DNA of 64,000 nucleotides from Haplomitrium mnioides (Eukaryota; Marchantiophyta; Haplomitriopsida; Calobryales), in NCBI GenBank assembly GCA_049999725.1, contig JBNGIS010000002.1, positions 353,789-417,788 on the forward strand. Reading direction: 5' to 3'. Made by a program: the position numbers and the translations under genes. The notes below the pieces were generated by a model that was not told where the DNA came from, ran no database searches, and saw only the letters and a program-made list of their open reading frames with translations. Of this stretch, positions 1 through 12,648 are shown piece after piece; within the stretch, counting starts at the first letter, position 1; each line of letters opens with the position of its first letter.

Positions 1-41
<41 letters not shown>
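1..41. repeat. CT/GA dinucleotide microsatellite
   Basis: The window opens with about 20 uninterrupted TC units. The repeat truncates whatever lay upstream; the ParB-like gene fragment begins directly after it, so the N-terminal part of that gene copy is outside the window or lost. The same dinucleotide recurs at 62.5-63.0 kb. Confidence 0.97.
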
Positions 42-43
<2 letters not shown>

Positions 44-1610
44 CAGCTAGAGATGACCTTCATTCAAAAGGTCAAGTACTAGCATCCAAGATCTATGGAG
101 AGCAAGACAATTTCATCCTAGAAGTTAAAGTGGGATTTGGTTTTGGAAACTTTGGAAATAAAACCAAATCCACCTTTGAGAAGACTATGACTTCTCAAGA
201 TAACTGGTTTTTTTTTGCTTTCCATAGTGGAGAGGTGTGAAAGCTACAACAGAGTATTTTTAGAACGTGGAGAAGAACTTTGTCAAAGGTCAAAAACCTA
301 AGGCCAAAGGTTTTTTGCAAATGGAAGACAAGAAGTGGACGTCTTGGAGGTCACTTGAGGGTCTTATTAACAAAGTCAAAATTAATGAATTAAGAGAGTG
401 GAAGCCAAAGAGCTTTTGATTGAAGAAATGTCTCGAGAACTTGAGGGACACAAACTTTTGGCCATATTCGTGAAATCATTTTTTTTCAAAGGCTTGTTGT
501 GCCACTTACAAGGAGGCAAGGATGGAATATCCCATCTATATAAAGGAGTAAAAAATGTTCTTGTTTTATTCAAGTTTTGAGAAATTGTTGGTAAGTATTT
601 TTTTCATTTGAAATTATTTTAAGTTCATTTTTTCATTTGAAATTACTACCTTTATACAATTGCTATTATACACACAATGACTCTTGAGATTCCATACACG
701 TATGGACTCTTAAGTCCTTCAACATTTCGACTCTTCAAAATCTATGTGCGTATGAACTACCTAGTCGTTGCTCGTTTGGACCAACTTTATTTCAAGTGCA
801 CATAGACTAAAGGGTCTATGTCCATACACACATAGACTTTTTTGAAGTCCTAGATTCCTTAATTGAAGCGCATATGGACTTCTTAGTCCATGCGCGCATG
901 GCCTCTTTGAAGTCCTAACGCACATAGACTTCTTGTTGTAGATGTACTTTCACTATCATGCTTTCAGTTATTGATTCATTACTTGTTTTTCTAGGGTGAT
1001 AAAACATTCAAGTGTCAACTTGCAAAAAATTGACAATTGCTACAACGGGCAGAAAGAAAATCGGAGCTGAAGAAGTCAATAAAGATCAACACCAAGCCCC
1101 AACCTTGGTCTCCTACCTTCGTGTTTTTCTGCTTCAATGTGAAAAAGCAAGAGAGTCAAACGAAAGGCAGCAAAATGAAGTTGGGGTCCCTCTGTTGGAG
1201 AGAGGTGTTAATGAGGAGGACTCTGATTTGCACTCCAACATAGATGGAGTTAACGTGGCAATTTACCAAATCTACGGGGAGTTCAGCACGTGACAACTAA
1301 AAGAGCTAGTAAAACCACGAGGTTTTGCTCTCATTATTGCTGACATTTCTTATAGCTACAACCTTAAATAATACAAGCATGATGATTTGAAGCCCTTCAC
1401 AAAGGATGATATTTTCGACACAATTTCATTCTTTGCAGCAATTACAACATTGAAGTTTTGGTCTTCTGTTATTATTCACTCTTCACATCAGTTCAACATC
1501 GTCAAGGATGCTTTTTGGAAGTATGTTGTGCCATTGACCACGTCATCTAGTAGATTTTCTAAGTATTTCTTTTTCTATTCTCACTTAGTATATTTGTTTT
1601 GCAATTGATT
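42..1610 (+). pseudogene. ParB-like / DNA methyltransferase fusion, copy 1 (5'-truncated)
   Basis: This is a decayed, intron-containing copy of the gene seen better at 48912-53049 on the other strand. The first exon (about 42-579) holds the region after the ParB fold, with the shared motif TSQDNWF and the stretch EMSRELEGHKLLAIFVKSF (EMSRRTERHKFLAIMVKSF in copy 2). After an intron (about 580-995) a linker exon reads KKLTIATTGRKK. It leads into methyltransferase motif IV, ADISYSYNL followed by HDDLKPFTKDDIFD, at about 1337-1410. The upstream part with the GGNH motif is absent, and I did not find the downstream FGSGT motif. Several stops and frameshifts show it is not functional. The family assignment comes from motifs only; the match between the two copies is direct. 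Confidence 0.7.
640..925. repeat. Intronic minisatellite with ATGCGCGCAT-like core (copy 1 intron)
   Basis: Irregular repeats of a unit built from AGTCCATGCGCGCATGGAC-like palindromes and CTTCTTAGTCC spacers, for example near 880-900. It sits in the intron between the ParB-side exon and the methyltransferase linker exon. The corresponding intron of copy 2 (50155-50735) holds a much cleaner array of the same core, so intron and array were inherited together. Confidence 0.7.
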
Positions 1611-2459
1611 TATTTTCTTGCGATAACTTATAAATTTTATTTTATTACTAGAGGGTTTGTGAAGGCATGAGGTGGATATCTATTTCTTTTTATGTGTTTA
1701 AATTCATGACATAATGTTTGGGGTATCAGAATGAAGGATAGAGAGGATTTGGAAGTCATTAGAGGAAATTTAGGTTTTTCGATTTTTAAGCTAAATATGT
1801 ACAAAGTAAACTATGTTCATGTTAGGCGTGTATTTAAGCTCTTTTATTTTGACAAACAATATATGTCAATTGTATTTTAGGGAAATTTACAGAAGCTAAA
1901 AACCTATTGAAGACGAGGAGTTATAATCGGTCAAAAGTCAAATAAGACATTGTAGAAAAGTCAAAATAGAGAGCATCTACATATTAGAAAATGCAAATAT
2001 TGTAAGGTAGAAAGATTATTTTATAAGGTTTCCAACCAAGTATAGTACATGAAATTTGGGTAAGTTAAAGGTCTTTTGAATATTGTAAGAAAATATTAAA
2101 ATATTGTAGTTAAAGGTTTATATGTTTTGTAAATATTCTATCTCTCAACGATTTTCTTCCTTAAGCGTAATTATTTAAAATTCCATTTTTTGTAAAATAA
2201 TTGGTGTAAAAAATTTCTCGGAATACTATTAGTATACCAATAAAGCAAGCGACAAGCTAAAGATTGTTTTTTTTCAAAACAAATTTCACAAATGTTAGAA
2301 AACATAACTTTTGAAGCTCAAATTTCAAAATTAATTTTCTTAAACACAAAATGCAACATGAACTGAATGGAGGTTGTTGAGAACACAAACTCACAAAATT
2401 TATAATTTTCTAAATAATTTTACCAAACAAGAAGTGTATGACTACTACATAGTTTTTTT
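1611..2459. other. AT-rich spacer without recognisable gene
   Basis: This stretch separates the ParB/methyltransferase fragment from the DUF7869-like fragment. I see no coding motif, RNA gene or clear repeat. In copy 2 the two genes are divergent and separated by only 428 bp, so this spacer may mark a rearrangement junction. Confidence 0.5.
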
Positions 2460-5321
2460 GAAAGAGAAGACCCCCATTGCATCTTAAGTTTTTTGGTTTA
2501 CATAGCATTGAAGAACACATTTTCCAAATGTCAAAACTCCTAAATTCAATAGATTTGTTGTTTGTGAAACATGCAAATAAATTAAGTCAATATAGGAGAA
2601 ATCTGCTTTGGAGTCCAACAAAGGATAGAAACTTCTTTGTCTTTTGAAATTCAAGATTATTTAGATGCTCTTTTTATTGTTATCTATAAATCTTCTTTGA
2701 TTTAGCAATCTTTGAAGAGTTCATGCTTGTAAAACTCACTAGATGTGCATGCACAAATCTAAGAGAGATTAGAGGCTTTAATTTTTTGTAACTTAGACAT
2801 GCATATATTTGTGACTCCATGCTTGCATAGGGTTTGTTGTCGTTGGTTTGATACCCAAACATGTGTGCAATCAAAGCTAGCTTTGGAATTGTTGTTGTTA
2901 TTTGTAACTCTATGTGCATATAAGGTTTATTATTGTTTTTTTGAATCCTAAGTGTGTTAGAAGTCTAAGCAAGCCTAGGAATTGTTTTTGTTGTTATTTG
3001 CAACCCTATGCGTCTATAGGTTTTGTTATTGTTTGTTTGAATCTTATGCATATAGATTCAAATTGAGCCTAGGAATTGTTGTTGTTGTTTGCTACCGTAT
3101 ATGTGGATAGGTTTTGTTTTTAATAATTTTAATGTGTAGTGTGTTTAAAGTCAAAGTGAGCTCAATTATTGGTGTTTTTTGTCACCTTGTATGCACTTAT
3201 GGCTTTTTATTGTTGGTTTAAATCTTATGTGCATTTTCAGTCAAGGAAATCCTACAAGTCGTTGTTGTTGTTTTTGACTTTATATGAGAAAAAAGTTTTT
3301 TATTATTAACTTGAATATTTTTTGTGCTTAAAGTTACATCAAGATGATGAATTTTTGATATTTTCTTTTGGCCTTATACATGTAGAGAGTTTGTTATTGT
3401 TGTTGAAAATTTTACTACCATTCAGCTCCAGAAAGATTCATTTTTATTTTGTTCTCTGTTTACTAGAAACATTTTGGTAATTTTGCAACATTTTGTGTGT
3501 TAGACACTCCTTCTGACTTCTTTCAAAATTCTCAATTTCAATTTTTTTTTCCATAAATATTAATATAATTTGGTTTTTCTAGTGGTGTACTCGAATAAAA
3601 TGGACAATTATTTCTTTCATCGCAGCCAACAAATGAAAGCACAAACAAAACTTGCAATCATCAAAGAAAATGTTATATCAATGGTCAAAAGTACTTGGTC
3701 ATTGTGATCAATGACATAGATCAAAAGAAATAGCAATTTCACATTGGCCTTCACCACTAAAAAATATTGATAAAGATTGTTTGGTGGGTGTGCACATTGT
3801 TGGTGCTTTTGTTTTCAACCATATTCTTTCTTTGAGGGTCTTATTAACCTATACAAGAATGAGAAGTGACCCTTGTTTGACCGTTGCAACACTCAATAAA
3901 ATACTTTATGAGTTTCAATAGCCATGACTTACCACCTTGTATCTTTAGCTTGATAATACAACACAAGAGAATAAGAATTTTATTTATTTAGATATGTAAG
4001 TTTCACCAAGAATGTCTTTCAAAAAATCAAAGTGGGATTTGTCGTGATCGATCATACCCACCATCAAATTGATCAAATGTATAGCAAATTCTTGAACTAT
4101 TTGAAACTTGTCAAGGCTTTTACAGTAACAAGTCTTAGCGAAGAGCTACAATTGTCTTATATTCCAAAACCATAAGCAACTCTTTTGCTGGAGACTTGGG
4201 ATTTCAAATTGTTTCTCCAACAACATCTCTTGTTGGTAAAAAACAATTAATGATATAACCTTCAATCGACAATTCAAGTTCAAGTTGAGTGATTTGAATG
4301 TAAAGATTTAGAGTTAATAATTTTCAACAAATGAATTTTGGTTACCTCTTTATGGTATTCGTCAACTCAAGTGTTTGCTAAAAGCAGACAAGGAAATTTA
4401 AATACAATATTGATCTTCTTGATGGTTTATTCTGAAATCAAGCAATCTCAAAAAGAAGCAAGAGAAGTTGATGGAGAAAAAATGGTATTTGCAATAAAAA
4501 ACAATATAACTGAGAACTACTTCAAGTTCCTTAGAGGTTCTCACATTCAAATGGTGGAATGAATTTTTTTCTTGCCCAACAATTGATTCCGATGTACATC
4601 ATTAAAACAAAACGACAAAAATTCAAAATAAAATTCACATCACCAACTTTACAATCTACAAACTCTTGTAATGATTATTAAAATGTTGGTATAACTTTAC
4701 AAATTGATGTATATGAGCCAAAGAAAGTGGCTTTACTTGAATGCATCTTTTGTCCATGTCAAGGAATCTATTATAGAGCATATAGAATGTGAGAAAGAAC
4801 CATTTCACATCAAGTAAGATGCAGGTCTAAATTTTGCAACCTATATAATGTGAAAGCCAAAATTTTTATATGTGTTGATTGGTCACTCAACCCAAAAAGC
4901 ACACCATTTTGGAATGAAAAAATCTTTAAAGTTTTTTCATTTGATGAAGCAGAACCTCCAAACCCAAAACAAGTACATGTTCAATGGTTTGCTTGTAAGG
5001 CTAAAAATGTGTTTTTCAAACAATAATATCCATATAAAATAATATCCACAAAGGAAAAATGAAAATTCAATTTACATATCAATGTACGTGATGTAATATA
5101 TATCACAATTTTTTCTTTGATTTTTTTCTTACACAAAAAAACCAATTGAAACTACTCTTGCTACCATTAATTTAAATCTATTTGAATATGAAAGACAAAG
5201 TACAGTTAATCATTAAGTATTTGAAAGAGAATCAACCAACGTGATCAACATTGAAAGGGACTCCAAGATCTTTGATGAATATTTTGAAGTTGAATCCGAA
5301 GAAATGGAGACCAATGATTAA
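2460..5321 (+). pseudogene. DUF7869-like putative DDE transposase, copy 1 (decayed)
   Basis: Decayed copy of the gene at 53478-56701. The segment at 2490-2660 matches the exon that in copy 2 encodes YFPNVKIPKRNRFVVCETCK. The 5' exon with decapeptide repeats is missing. After an intron (about 2680-3590) the core resumes: the INDIDQKK region near 3700 (IDGMDQKK in copy 2), a remnant of the LDNTTRENKN block near 3955, and DHTHHQIDQMYSKF near 4045 (GYTHDQIDQMFSRF in copy 2). The C-terminal part (4850-5321) ends on TAA at 5319-5321, matching the stop context of copy 2. Many stops and frameshifts are present. The DUF7869-type assignment rests on remembered family motifs of the type LQLDN-x-RENKN and GHTH-x-D-D. 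Confidence 0.65.
2690..3420. repeat. Decayed intronic tandem repeat in DUF7869-like copy 1
   Basis: Imperfect repeats of roughly 80-90 bp in which TTGTTGTTATTTG, CCTATGCGTCTATAGG-like cores, GTTTGAATCTTATG and AGCCTAGGAATTG recur several times. The core is again a TATGCGCATA-type inverted repeat. The equivalent intron of copy 2 (54480-54960) has only one or two recognisable cores. Confidence 0.6.
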
Positions 5322-5639
5322 AGCCATTTATGATTGTGTTTTTGAAAAAAAAATCTCTACTGTATTTTTATTAATATACTTTCAACTTATATTGGAGTTT
5401 AAGTTTGATATATTTAATAAAATATATGAGCAATTTTATTCAAGAAACTTCTTTTTGTTGAGACGAATTTATATGTGTGTTTGAAATTTCCAATTCAAAT
5501 TATTGCTAATTGATTCTTATCATCTTTGAATATGATTAAAACAAAAATAGAAATCTTCATTTTCTTTGTCAAATGGTTTGTGTCCAAAATATTACTATAT
5601 TCTTTCCTACTTTCTCGTTGGCTCGAAGCATTTCAGTGT

Positions 5640-6400
5640 TTCGACTACTAAATACTTTGACATTGACATTTGAGATTGCTTAAACTTTTGCCCACTTTGA
5701 CTATTGAATTTTTTGTTGACATTGATTTTGATGTAGAACTTGAAACCTCATGTATGTCTTGACTTTGATGCCAAACTTAGAATGCGATGTTCTAAGAGTC
5801 TCCAATTCAAAACTCAAAACCATAAGCTTGCTTGGACTTTGTTGTAGAACTTAGAACCTTAAGTGCACAGAGACTCTGATATAGAGCTTGGAACCCTATA
5901 TGTGCAAGGACTTTGATGCAAAAGTCAAGACCTTAAGCGCGCATAGACTCTGATGTAGAACTCAAAACCTTATCTAGATAAAGACTTTGTTGGAGAATTT
6001 TGAACCTTAAACACACATAAACTCTATTACAAAACTCAAGACCCTATGTGCACATAGATCTGATGTTGAACTCAGAGCCTTATGCATGCATAGACTCTAA
6101 CACATAATTCAAAACCTTCTACATGCAAAAAGTCAGATGTAGAACTTGGAATCTTATGTACATATAGGCTATGAAATGGAACTTCTAACCCCATGTATGT
6201 AGAGATTGTGATCCAGAACTTGGAACCCTATGTGTTCCTCTCTTTTTTTGATTATGAACTTCTTTATGCATATGGATGTCTGAATTTTATATGCTTTTAA
6301 ATTGCTAAACCTTTTGTTAAATATGACTACTTAGCCTTTTGCACACATGGATTTTGAAGTAGAATTGAAAGCCCCCTTATTGCCTAGACTTCAAAATAAG
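5640..6400. repeat. Minisatellite downstream of DUF7869-like copy 1 (unit about 38 bp)
   Basis: About a dozen degenerate repeats of the pattern CTTATGCGCGCATAGACTC followed by TGATGTAGAACTCAAAAC. Part of the unit (CCTATGC-GCATAGACTC) matches the array at 48360-48720, which lies just beyond the other end of the copy 2 gene pair. Arrays of related sequence therefore sit outside both genes. Confidence 0.7.
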
Positions 6401-7079
6401 GTTTTGAACTCCTCACAAGAGTTGGTTTATGACATTTTTGCGCCTCTCCTAGCCCATTTGGGCTTTTTCCCAAGTTTTTCTAGTTATTTTCCAAATAGTA
6501 TATTTGTAGTGGCATCATTTCTATGCACGCATGAAGTGTGAGCTGCAAGTTTTATCCAAAAATGACTTAATTTCAATAATTTTTTGAAATTTATAGCTTT
6601 GAAAGGTTTTCTATATAGATTCCAAGCTTTTGCAAAGACAAAACACAACTTTTGTACTTTAGATTAACTTTGAGATATTTAGCATTTTAACAAAAAAAAC
6701 AAAAGCTTCATTCAATTCTACATATGAATATATTATTTTGATTAAGAAAGCTGGTTGAGATTGCCAAAAATCAATTTAAAAACTCTTACAAATTTTTTTG
6801 GACAAAATACAATAGTTTTTCAAGTTTTTTGAACCTTAAAACATTGTTTTTTTTGTCCAAAAAAAGTTCATTTTTTGAGTAGCCTATTCGTAGTTCATAA
6901 TAGTGGTTGTTTATTGTCATTTTTTTCACAAGCTCATTCAAAAAAGTCACATTTGTGTAACAACCAAATTTGTGATAGAGTCTAAATTAGCTTGGATCTA
7001 TTTAAAATGAGCACAATCGTATTACAGTATCCTTCAAGTTTTTATTTTTTTATTGCGACACTTAATTCATGAGTATGTT
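6401..7079. other. AT-rich region, nothing recognised
   Basis: No coding motif, RNA gene or repeat could be supported. A short open frame at 6347-6541 is partly array-derived and has no recognisable domain. Confidence 0.5.
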
Positions 7080-7960
7080 TTGACGCATACTATTTGGTCT
7101 TCTCAAAACCAAAGTTGATATGTCTCTTGCTTGTGATCTAGAATCCAATGGTCAACACAAACAAGCCAATTGTATAATCAAAGATATGTTATGGGCTTTC
7201 ACCTTGGAGGAACATGACAAATAGGATTTGTTCCTACCACTTGTCGAGATTTCTTACAACAACTCATTCAATAGTTTAACTCTTGCCATGACTTTCTTTT
7301 TTATGCATGGAAAACATTCAACCACACATTCTAATCACTCTCATGCCTCATCATTTCCCTCCAAAAGTTCAACCATGGATGATTTTCTCCGCCGCTACAC
7401 TAAGACATCACTCATACAAAGAAAAAACTTGAAGTTGCTCGAAGTCGTCAAAAGAAATATGCTAATGCTCATCGGCGTGAAATCACCTTTGTTGTGGAAA
7501 ATCGAGTTTGGCTCTCCACTACCAATCTTCCTCTACTTTGACCTTGTAATCTCAACACTGACTTTGTTGGAACTTTCTCTACTTGTGTCATATTGGAAAG
7601 CTAGTCTATAAATTAACCTTACTATTTACTTACATGAAGATTCATCTAATATTTCATGTTTCTATGCTTTGATCTTTTGTGCCTCATTCTGATACATTCA
7701 CTTCTACACTTGAACTATCTTCTCCATATGTAGATGGGCATGAAGAATTTGAAGTTAAATAACTCTTGAAGAAATGCACTTATTATCACTAATGTCACAA
7801 GATTATAAAGTAATTGGTTTGTTGAAAGGGCTATGATTCTCTTTACAAAGCCAATTGAAAGCCATTAGACAATTCAGCCAATGCTACCTCTATAGTTGCC
7901 TCTTTTGAAAAGTCCCTCACTAGTCTTACAACAAGGATGTTGTATCTTAAAAGAAGGGAA
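7080..7960 (+). pseudogene. Chromovirus (Ty3/gypsy) integrase C-terminus and chromodomain remnant
   Basis: A plus-strand remnant of a chromodomain gypsy element. The frame at about 7228-7611 follows a decayed HPESNGQ-type integrase segment (ESNGQHKQAN near 7142) and contains LVEISYNNSFNSLT, the usual region after the integrase catalytic core. Near 7733-7860 DGHEEFEVK, LLKKCTYYH and, in shifted frames, KGYDSLYKANWKP recall the chromodomain. The chromovirus at 16843-22869 has DGHEEFEVEQLLKKCTRCCD at the same place, so the two are related. Frameshifts and stops are frequent. The purine tract AAAAGAAGGGAAGAA at its end suits a polypurine tract. Confidence 0.7.
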
Positions 7961-7963
7961 GAA

Positions 7964-8540
7964 TGTGATGGGTATCAACTTTAGTAAGAAATGACCAAAA
8001 AATAGACTAAGATGTGGACAAAATTATGTCTAGAAAGTCATTACAAAGTAAAAGCACTAAAAAATGGTGAATATCAAAAGAGAATGACACATTGAAAAGG
8101 GAGATAAAGTCAACAAATTAAAGTGAATAAGAGGTTATATAACAACTTTGGAAGAGGATAAAAACACATGGCAAGTAGAGAATTAAAAAGAAATAGAAAA
8201 TTCCAAGATAAGGGCACGTGGTAGAAAGAGCACTAAAGAGAGATAGAAGTTTCTAAAACAATGACATGTGGTAGAAGCAAAACTTAAGTAAAGAGTGGTC
8301 CAATAAGAGAGAGATAAAATGGTGGTCTAATCAAATTTTCTAATGGCTCTCAAGTGGCTTTGTCCATAGTTGTAGGCAAGTTGCTTTCTATTGAGTATAT
8401 AAAATGGGAAGAGCGTCTTATTGGGTATCTTTTACCTTATAAGCTTGAAATTTCCTTTTTGCATTAATTTTTTTACTTATTCTAACTTGTATATGTGTAG
8501 GTTTACATGTGCAATCTAGGATCTCACCATTTGATGGATG
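7964..8540 (+). mobile_element. Possible 3' LTR of the chromovirus remnant
   Basis: Sequence starting TGTGATGGGTATC follows a polypurine tract (about 7950-7963) directly downstream of the chromodomain remnant, as expected for a 3' LTR. It includes a TATATAAAA box near 8396. The right boundary is not determined and no second copy lies in the window, so this is inferred from position. Confidence 0.45.
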
Positions 8541-10365
8541 TGAGAACTTTTTACAACCTAAGAGGAATATTGACAAAGAGTCTTAAAAGAAAGACAATTT
8601 TCTAGTATGACTAGATTCTTAAATGCAATTTGAGCAAGAGAGATTGATTCAAGAGGACTAACTACATGTTACTACTTCAAACTTTGCAATGGCAACGTAA
8701 ATTGGAATTCTAAAGATGCAAAGGACTATAGCTTTATCCAACATTGCATAACATGTAGCATTTGCAACTGCATAAAAAAAGCCTTGTGGATGAAAAAACT
8801 AATATTGGACATTGGTTGTGATTAGCAAGCTACTTTGATCCATTGGAATAACTTGAGTGATATTGCTACATTGATGAAAAGAGATATCATAACAAAACAA
8901 AACACATAAAGATTCATCATTTTTTTTTGCTTGTGAGACAGAAAAGAAGGCCAAGATCGTTTTTGAGATAATGGTTGTTGATGTCTTTACCGAAGAATTT
9001 CCTAAAGACAAGCATGATGAATTCTCAACTTATGTTTAAGATTTCATAATTAAGAAACTTAAGTAATTAAATAGGAATGTTAGAGATCTAGTATAAAGTA
9101 ATGACATAATTTATCTAATGTGAACGTGCTTGATTAAAGCTAGTCAATTAGCATACAATTTTTATCTAATTATATGTCATGAAGAGGTATGCTCATTCAT
9201 AACAAACACACATTTTAGAGATTTCCTTACACATACAAGGGATTTCTCAAGTTTATAACTAGAGCTATCAATAGTTGAGATGAGTTGAGAGCTAAAGAAA
9301 ATCAAAGTATATGCTCAAAAGTGAATGTTGTAAGAAGATTTTCCATAACTCTAGTGTACTATCCTACATTCTTTTGTACACATATTGCTATGAACAAGTT
9401 GCTCATAAGGATGCTAATTTTGTAGCATAAGCCACATATACTCTTACAAAAAACAGCCAAGTCAAATGTTGCAGATATATATTCAAAAAGGTAGGATGAA
9501 CAAGCAACATCACAAGCTCTGATGGCTTCAAAGGTGTTGTAAAATGGTAGGCATACAATTTTTATAGTGTGTATGTTAGTTCAAAGTTAACTTTGCTTCA
9601 CGTCAAGTACATTATTACATAAAAGCAGTTTTTGTGAGACTAAAACAAATAAATCAGCATCACCAATACCATGATGAGCTAATCCAATGAACATTGATGA
9701 GTTGACCCTCTCCATCAACTTTCAACTTGGGTGGTCTTCTTACAATCTCAATTTGTGACAAACAATTTGAGAAGTTTCTATTATTAAAAACCAATGTGAA
9801 GTTGGGGTCATAAAGGTGCTCCTAATGTCAAACTTACAATTCATCATTCTTGACTCATCAGTTCATTCCCATTCGACACATTAATACCATCTCTTTTTTA
9901 CAATTGGTTCATAAACCTACAATTCTTGATCACATTGAGTCAGATTTTAACGTAACACAATCACTACCACTACCATCTATCCCAACTTTTGACCTTCTAG
10001 TTCTCAACATGTCAAGCAACATGACAAATACAATTTATAACCCAAATATGACTTTGATTTTCTTCAAACAAAAGCCACAACAATATACGCAATCTTTCTA
10101 TTCAAGTACCTCACCGTGGCTAGTACAAGTTGAAAGTGACTGTGGTAACCAAACACTACTCTAGTTCATTATCTCTCCCACTCTCCCAAGCTCATTCCCT
10201 TCAAGACCTTGATATCTAAGGCAAAAGTTGGTAGACATCATCGAGTAGTTGACTATTGCAACTTGCTCTTCTTCCACCAACATTGGAGATTGTATTGGTT
10301 CTCTTCATGACATAGCAATCTTGTTGGGAAAAACAATCTTCCTTAGCATACCTTAGTCACATCAA
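8541..10365. other. Decayed sequence, no recognisable gene
   Basis: I see no conserved domain on either strand. A 104-codon plus-strand frame at 9850-10164 has no recognised motif; it is Ser/Thr-rich and could be a gag-like fragment or chance. Confidence 0.4.
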
Positions 10366-10920
10366 TCTCTCAATGGCAAAGGAACAATCTCCTATGATAG
10401 AAGTGCAATCTCCTCTAGTAAAAAATGAGTGATCTTCTCTCCTCTAACAAAACAACCTCTTGTCTTCTAAACATCGACTACTTCTCCCGTAGCAAAAACA
10501 AATATCTTCTTATCTAGCAAAAAAAAATTTTACCTTAGCAAAATGATATTTTTTCTTACACATTGAATGAGACTTTCAATCAAATGAAAAGCCTTTGCCA
10601 ATCGAATGAAAGTTGTAATCAATTGAGAAGGTATCCCAATCAAACAAGACCTTCAATCAAATAAAAAGCTTGATAATTAGAATTTTGATGCAATCAAATA
10701 AAAATTTTGTTGCAATTGAGCAAGAAGTATGTTGCCGTTGAATGAGAGGCATATTGCAATTGAATGACAACTTTGTTGCAAGGAAATGAGTTATATTTCA
10801 ATTGAATAAGAAACTCTACTATAATCAAATGAAAACAATTGAGACAAAAAAACCTTGCAATAAAACGAGAAGCCTTTCAATTGAACAGCCTTGCAAGCAA
10901 ACAAATCTCTAAAAAAAATT
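10366..10920. repeat. Two adjoining short tandem-repeat tracts
   Basis: From about 10366 to 10560 a unit of roughly 22 bp like ATCTTCTCCTCTAGCAAAA recurs. From about 10560 to 10920 a second unit of roughly 28 bp recurs, pattern CAATTGAATGAGAAGCCTTGTTG. Both are degenerate. No coding role is visible. Confidence 0.6.
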
Positions 10921-11545
10921 TATTTTAAAAAAAAGGGCTTTGTAAGCAAAACCATCAAATAAAGCTACACCATAGTAATTGGGGGGAAGCATTGAAGAAT
11001 AAATCACTAATCAAGAGACAATAAACACCATGTTGAAGAGAAATTGTAAGGATGGTTTGCTATCGAAAACAACCAACTCACCGCTAGAAGATGTTAGAGA
11101 AAAGTTGAGTGATGACGTTGAAAAAACATTGAACATTGGACAAAGATACTAGAGAAACATTGGAAAGAGACACATTGTATAGAAACAAAAACACTAGGCA
11201 ATGATGTAGCACTAATCAAGGGCTATTTTTGGCAAAGAAAAAATTTGCTTGTTAGAGAATGCTAGAGGACTTAAGATGAAGAAAACTTGCATGAACTTGC
11301 TATAAAATCTACATTGGGAGGGCTTCAAATGCTTTGCTACTCAAAAGGAAGAAATGTTTTCTATTCAGAAAATTTCATCTTCAAGGTTTTAGGCTTCTCT
11401 ACAAACCTTTACTTTGAGCGGATAGTGCTTGGCACACTAGACCCATTCACAAAAATGGTAAATCATTTTCAACAACCCAAGAATTAAAACAATTTTCTTT
11501 ATTGCAAGAAACAAGTTGTAAGGGCCTAGACGAAGCTTAATGTGC
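10921..11545. other. Spacer left of gypsy LTR-like copy A
   Basis: No recognised gene. A 66-codon plus frame at 11287-11487 has no known motif. Similarity to copy B begins at about 11546; the roughly 300 bp expected at the LTR end by comparison with 41217-41517 are missing, so copy A is truncated here. Confidence 0.4.
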
Positions 11546-11860
11546 CTTCCGATGAAATCAATCCACTCAAATAATATTTCATAAAGTTTACAAACCTCAC
11601 CCTTAGGCCTGCTGGCTTACAAGTACCCAGAGAAATTCTAATAAGCTCTAGCATACCCACAACTTGCTCATACGCACACACCCATGGTCGGGTAATTTCT
11701 CTTCGATCGCCCGAAGTCCCGCAACCCAATCCAAGACACCTCCAGTCCTCCTGGAGTGGCCTTCCTTCTCCCCTTCTCCCGTCCTCCGTCTTGCGCTCGT
11801 AGTGCTCTCTTGTGTGAATCCCCAAGAATGAGCTAGGCATGCGCCTATATTTCTCGTTGC

Positions 11861-12260
11861 NNNNNNNNNNNNNNNNNNNNNNNNNNNNNNNNNNNNNNNN
11901 NNNNNNNNNNNNNNNNNNNNNNNNNNNNNNNNNNNNNNNNNNNNNNNNNNNNNNNNNNNNNNNNNNNNNNNNNNNNNNNNNNNNNNNNNNNNNNNNNNNN
12001 NNNNNNNNNNNNNNNNNNNNNNNNNNNNNNNNNNNNNNNNNNNNNNNNNNNNNNNNNNNNNNNNNNNNNNNNNNNNNNNNNNNNNNNNNNNNNNNNNNNN
12101 NNNNNNNNNNNNNNNNNNNNNNNNNNNNNNNNNNNNNNNNNNNNNNNNNNNNNNNNNNNNNNNNNNNNNNNNNNNNNNNNNNNNNNNNNNNNNNNNNNNN
12201 NNNNNNNNNNNNNNNNNNNNNNNNNNNNNNNNNNNNNNNNNNNNNNNNNNNNNNNNNNNN
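11861..12260. other. Assembly gap (400 N)
   Basis: Exactly 400 N, the same length as the gap at 62534-62933, which suggests a placeholder size. By comparison with copy B (around 42310-42360) the real missing sequence may be short. Confidence 0.98.
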
Positions 12261-12648
12261 TTGCAGCCACACTTCGACCCACCTCTCATATTCAATGTGC
12301 ACTCAACATCAAAGTCACATGAGGAGAAATCGGCGAAGCCTCTAGCTTCACAGGCCCTGACTCATTTGCTAACTTTACCCTGAATTTTAGTTCGACAAAC
12401 TAAAATAATAGTAATCATTTTTGGGAGCTGGAAAGGTCTCCAAGTCCAACCCATATGCTTCTTTTAATCCCTGTCTACCTTAATTCCTTCATCTTCCATC
12501 TCCTTGTCTCAGTTCCTTCATCTTCCATCTCCTCCTCACCTTCAAGAAAATTTTCCAGATTTCTAGCAAAGGAGTCTAAGTCGCCATTAGCCTCTCCATC
12601 ACTCTTTCAATCCTCACCTTCACTGCACCAAGACTTTGAACTTGCCGG

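Noticed and set aside
11526-12345. Long frames on both strands through the 400-N gap
   Set aside because: The translated part is N; flanking residues show no domain.
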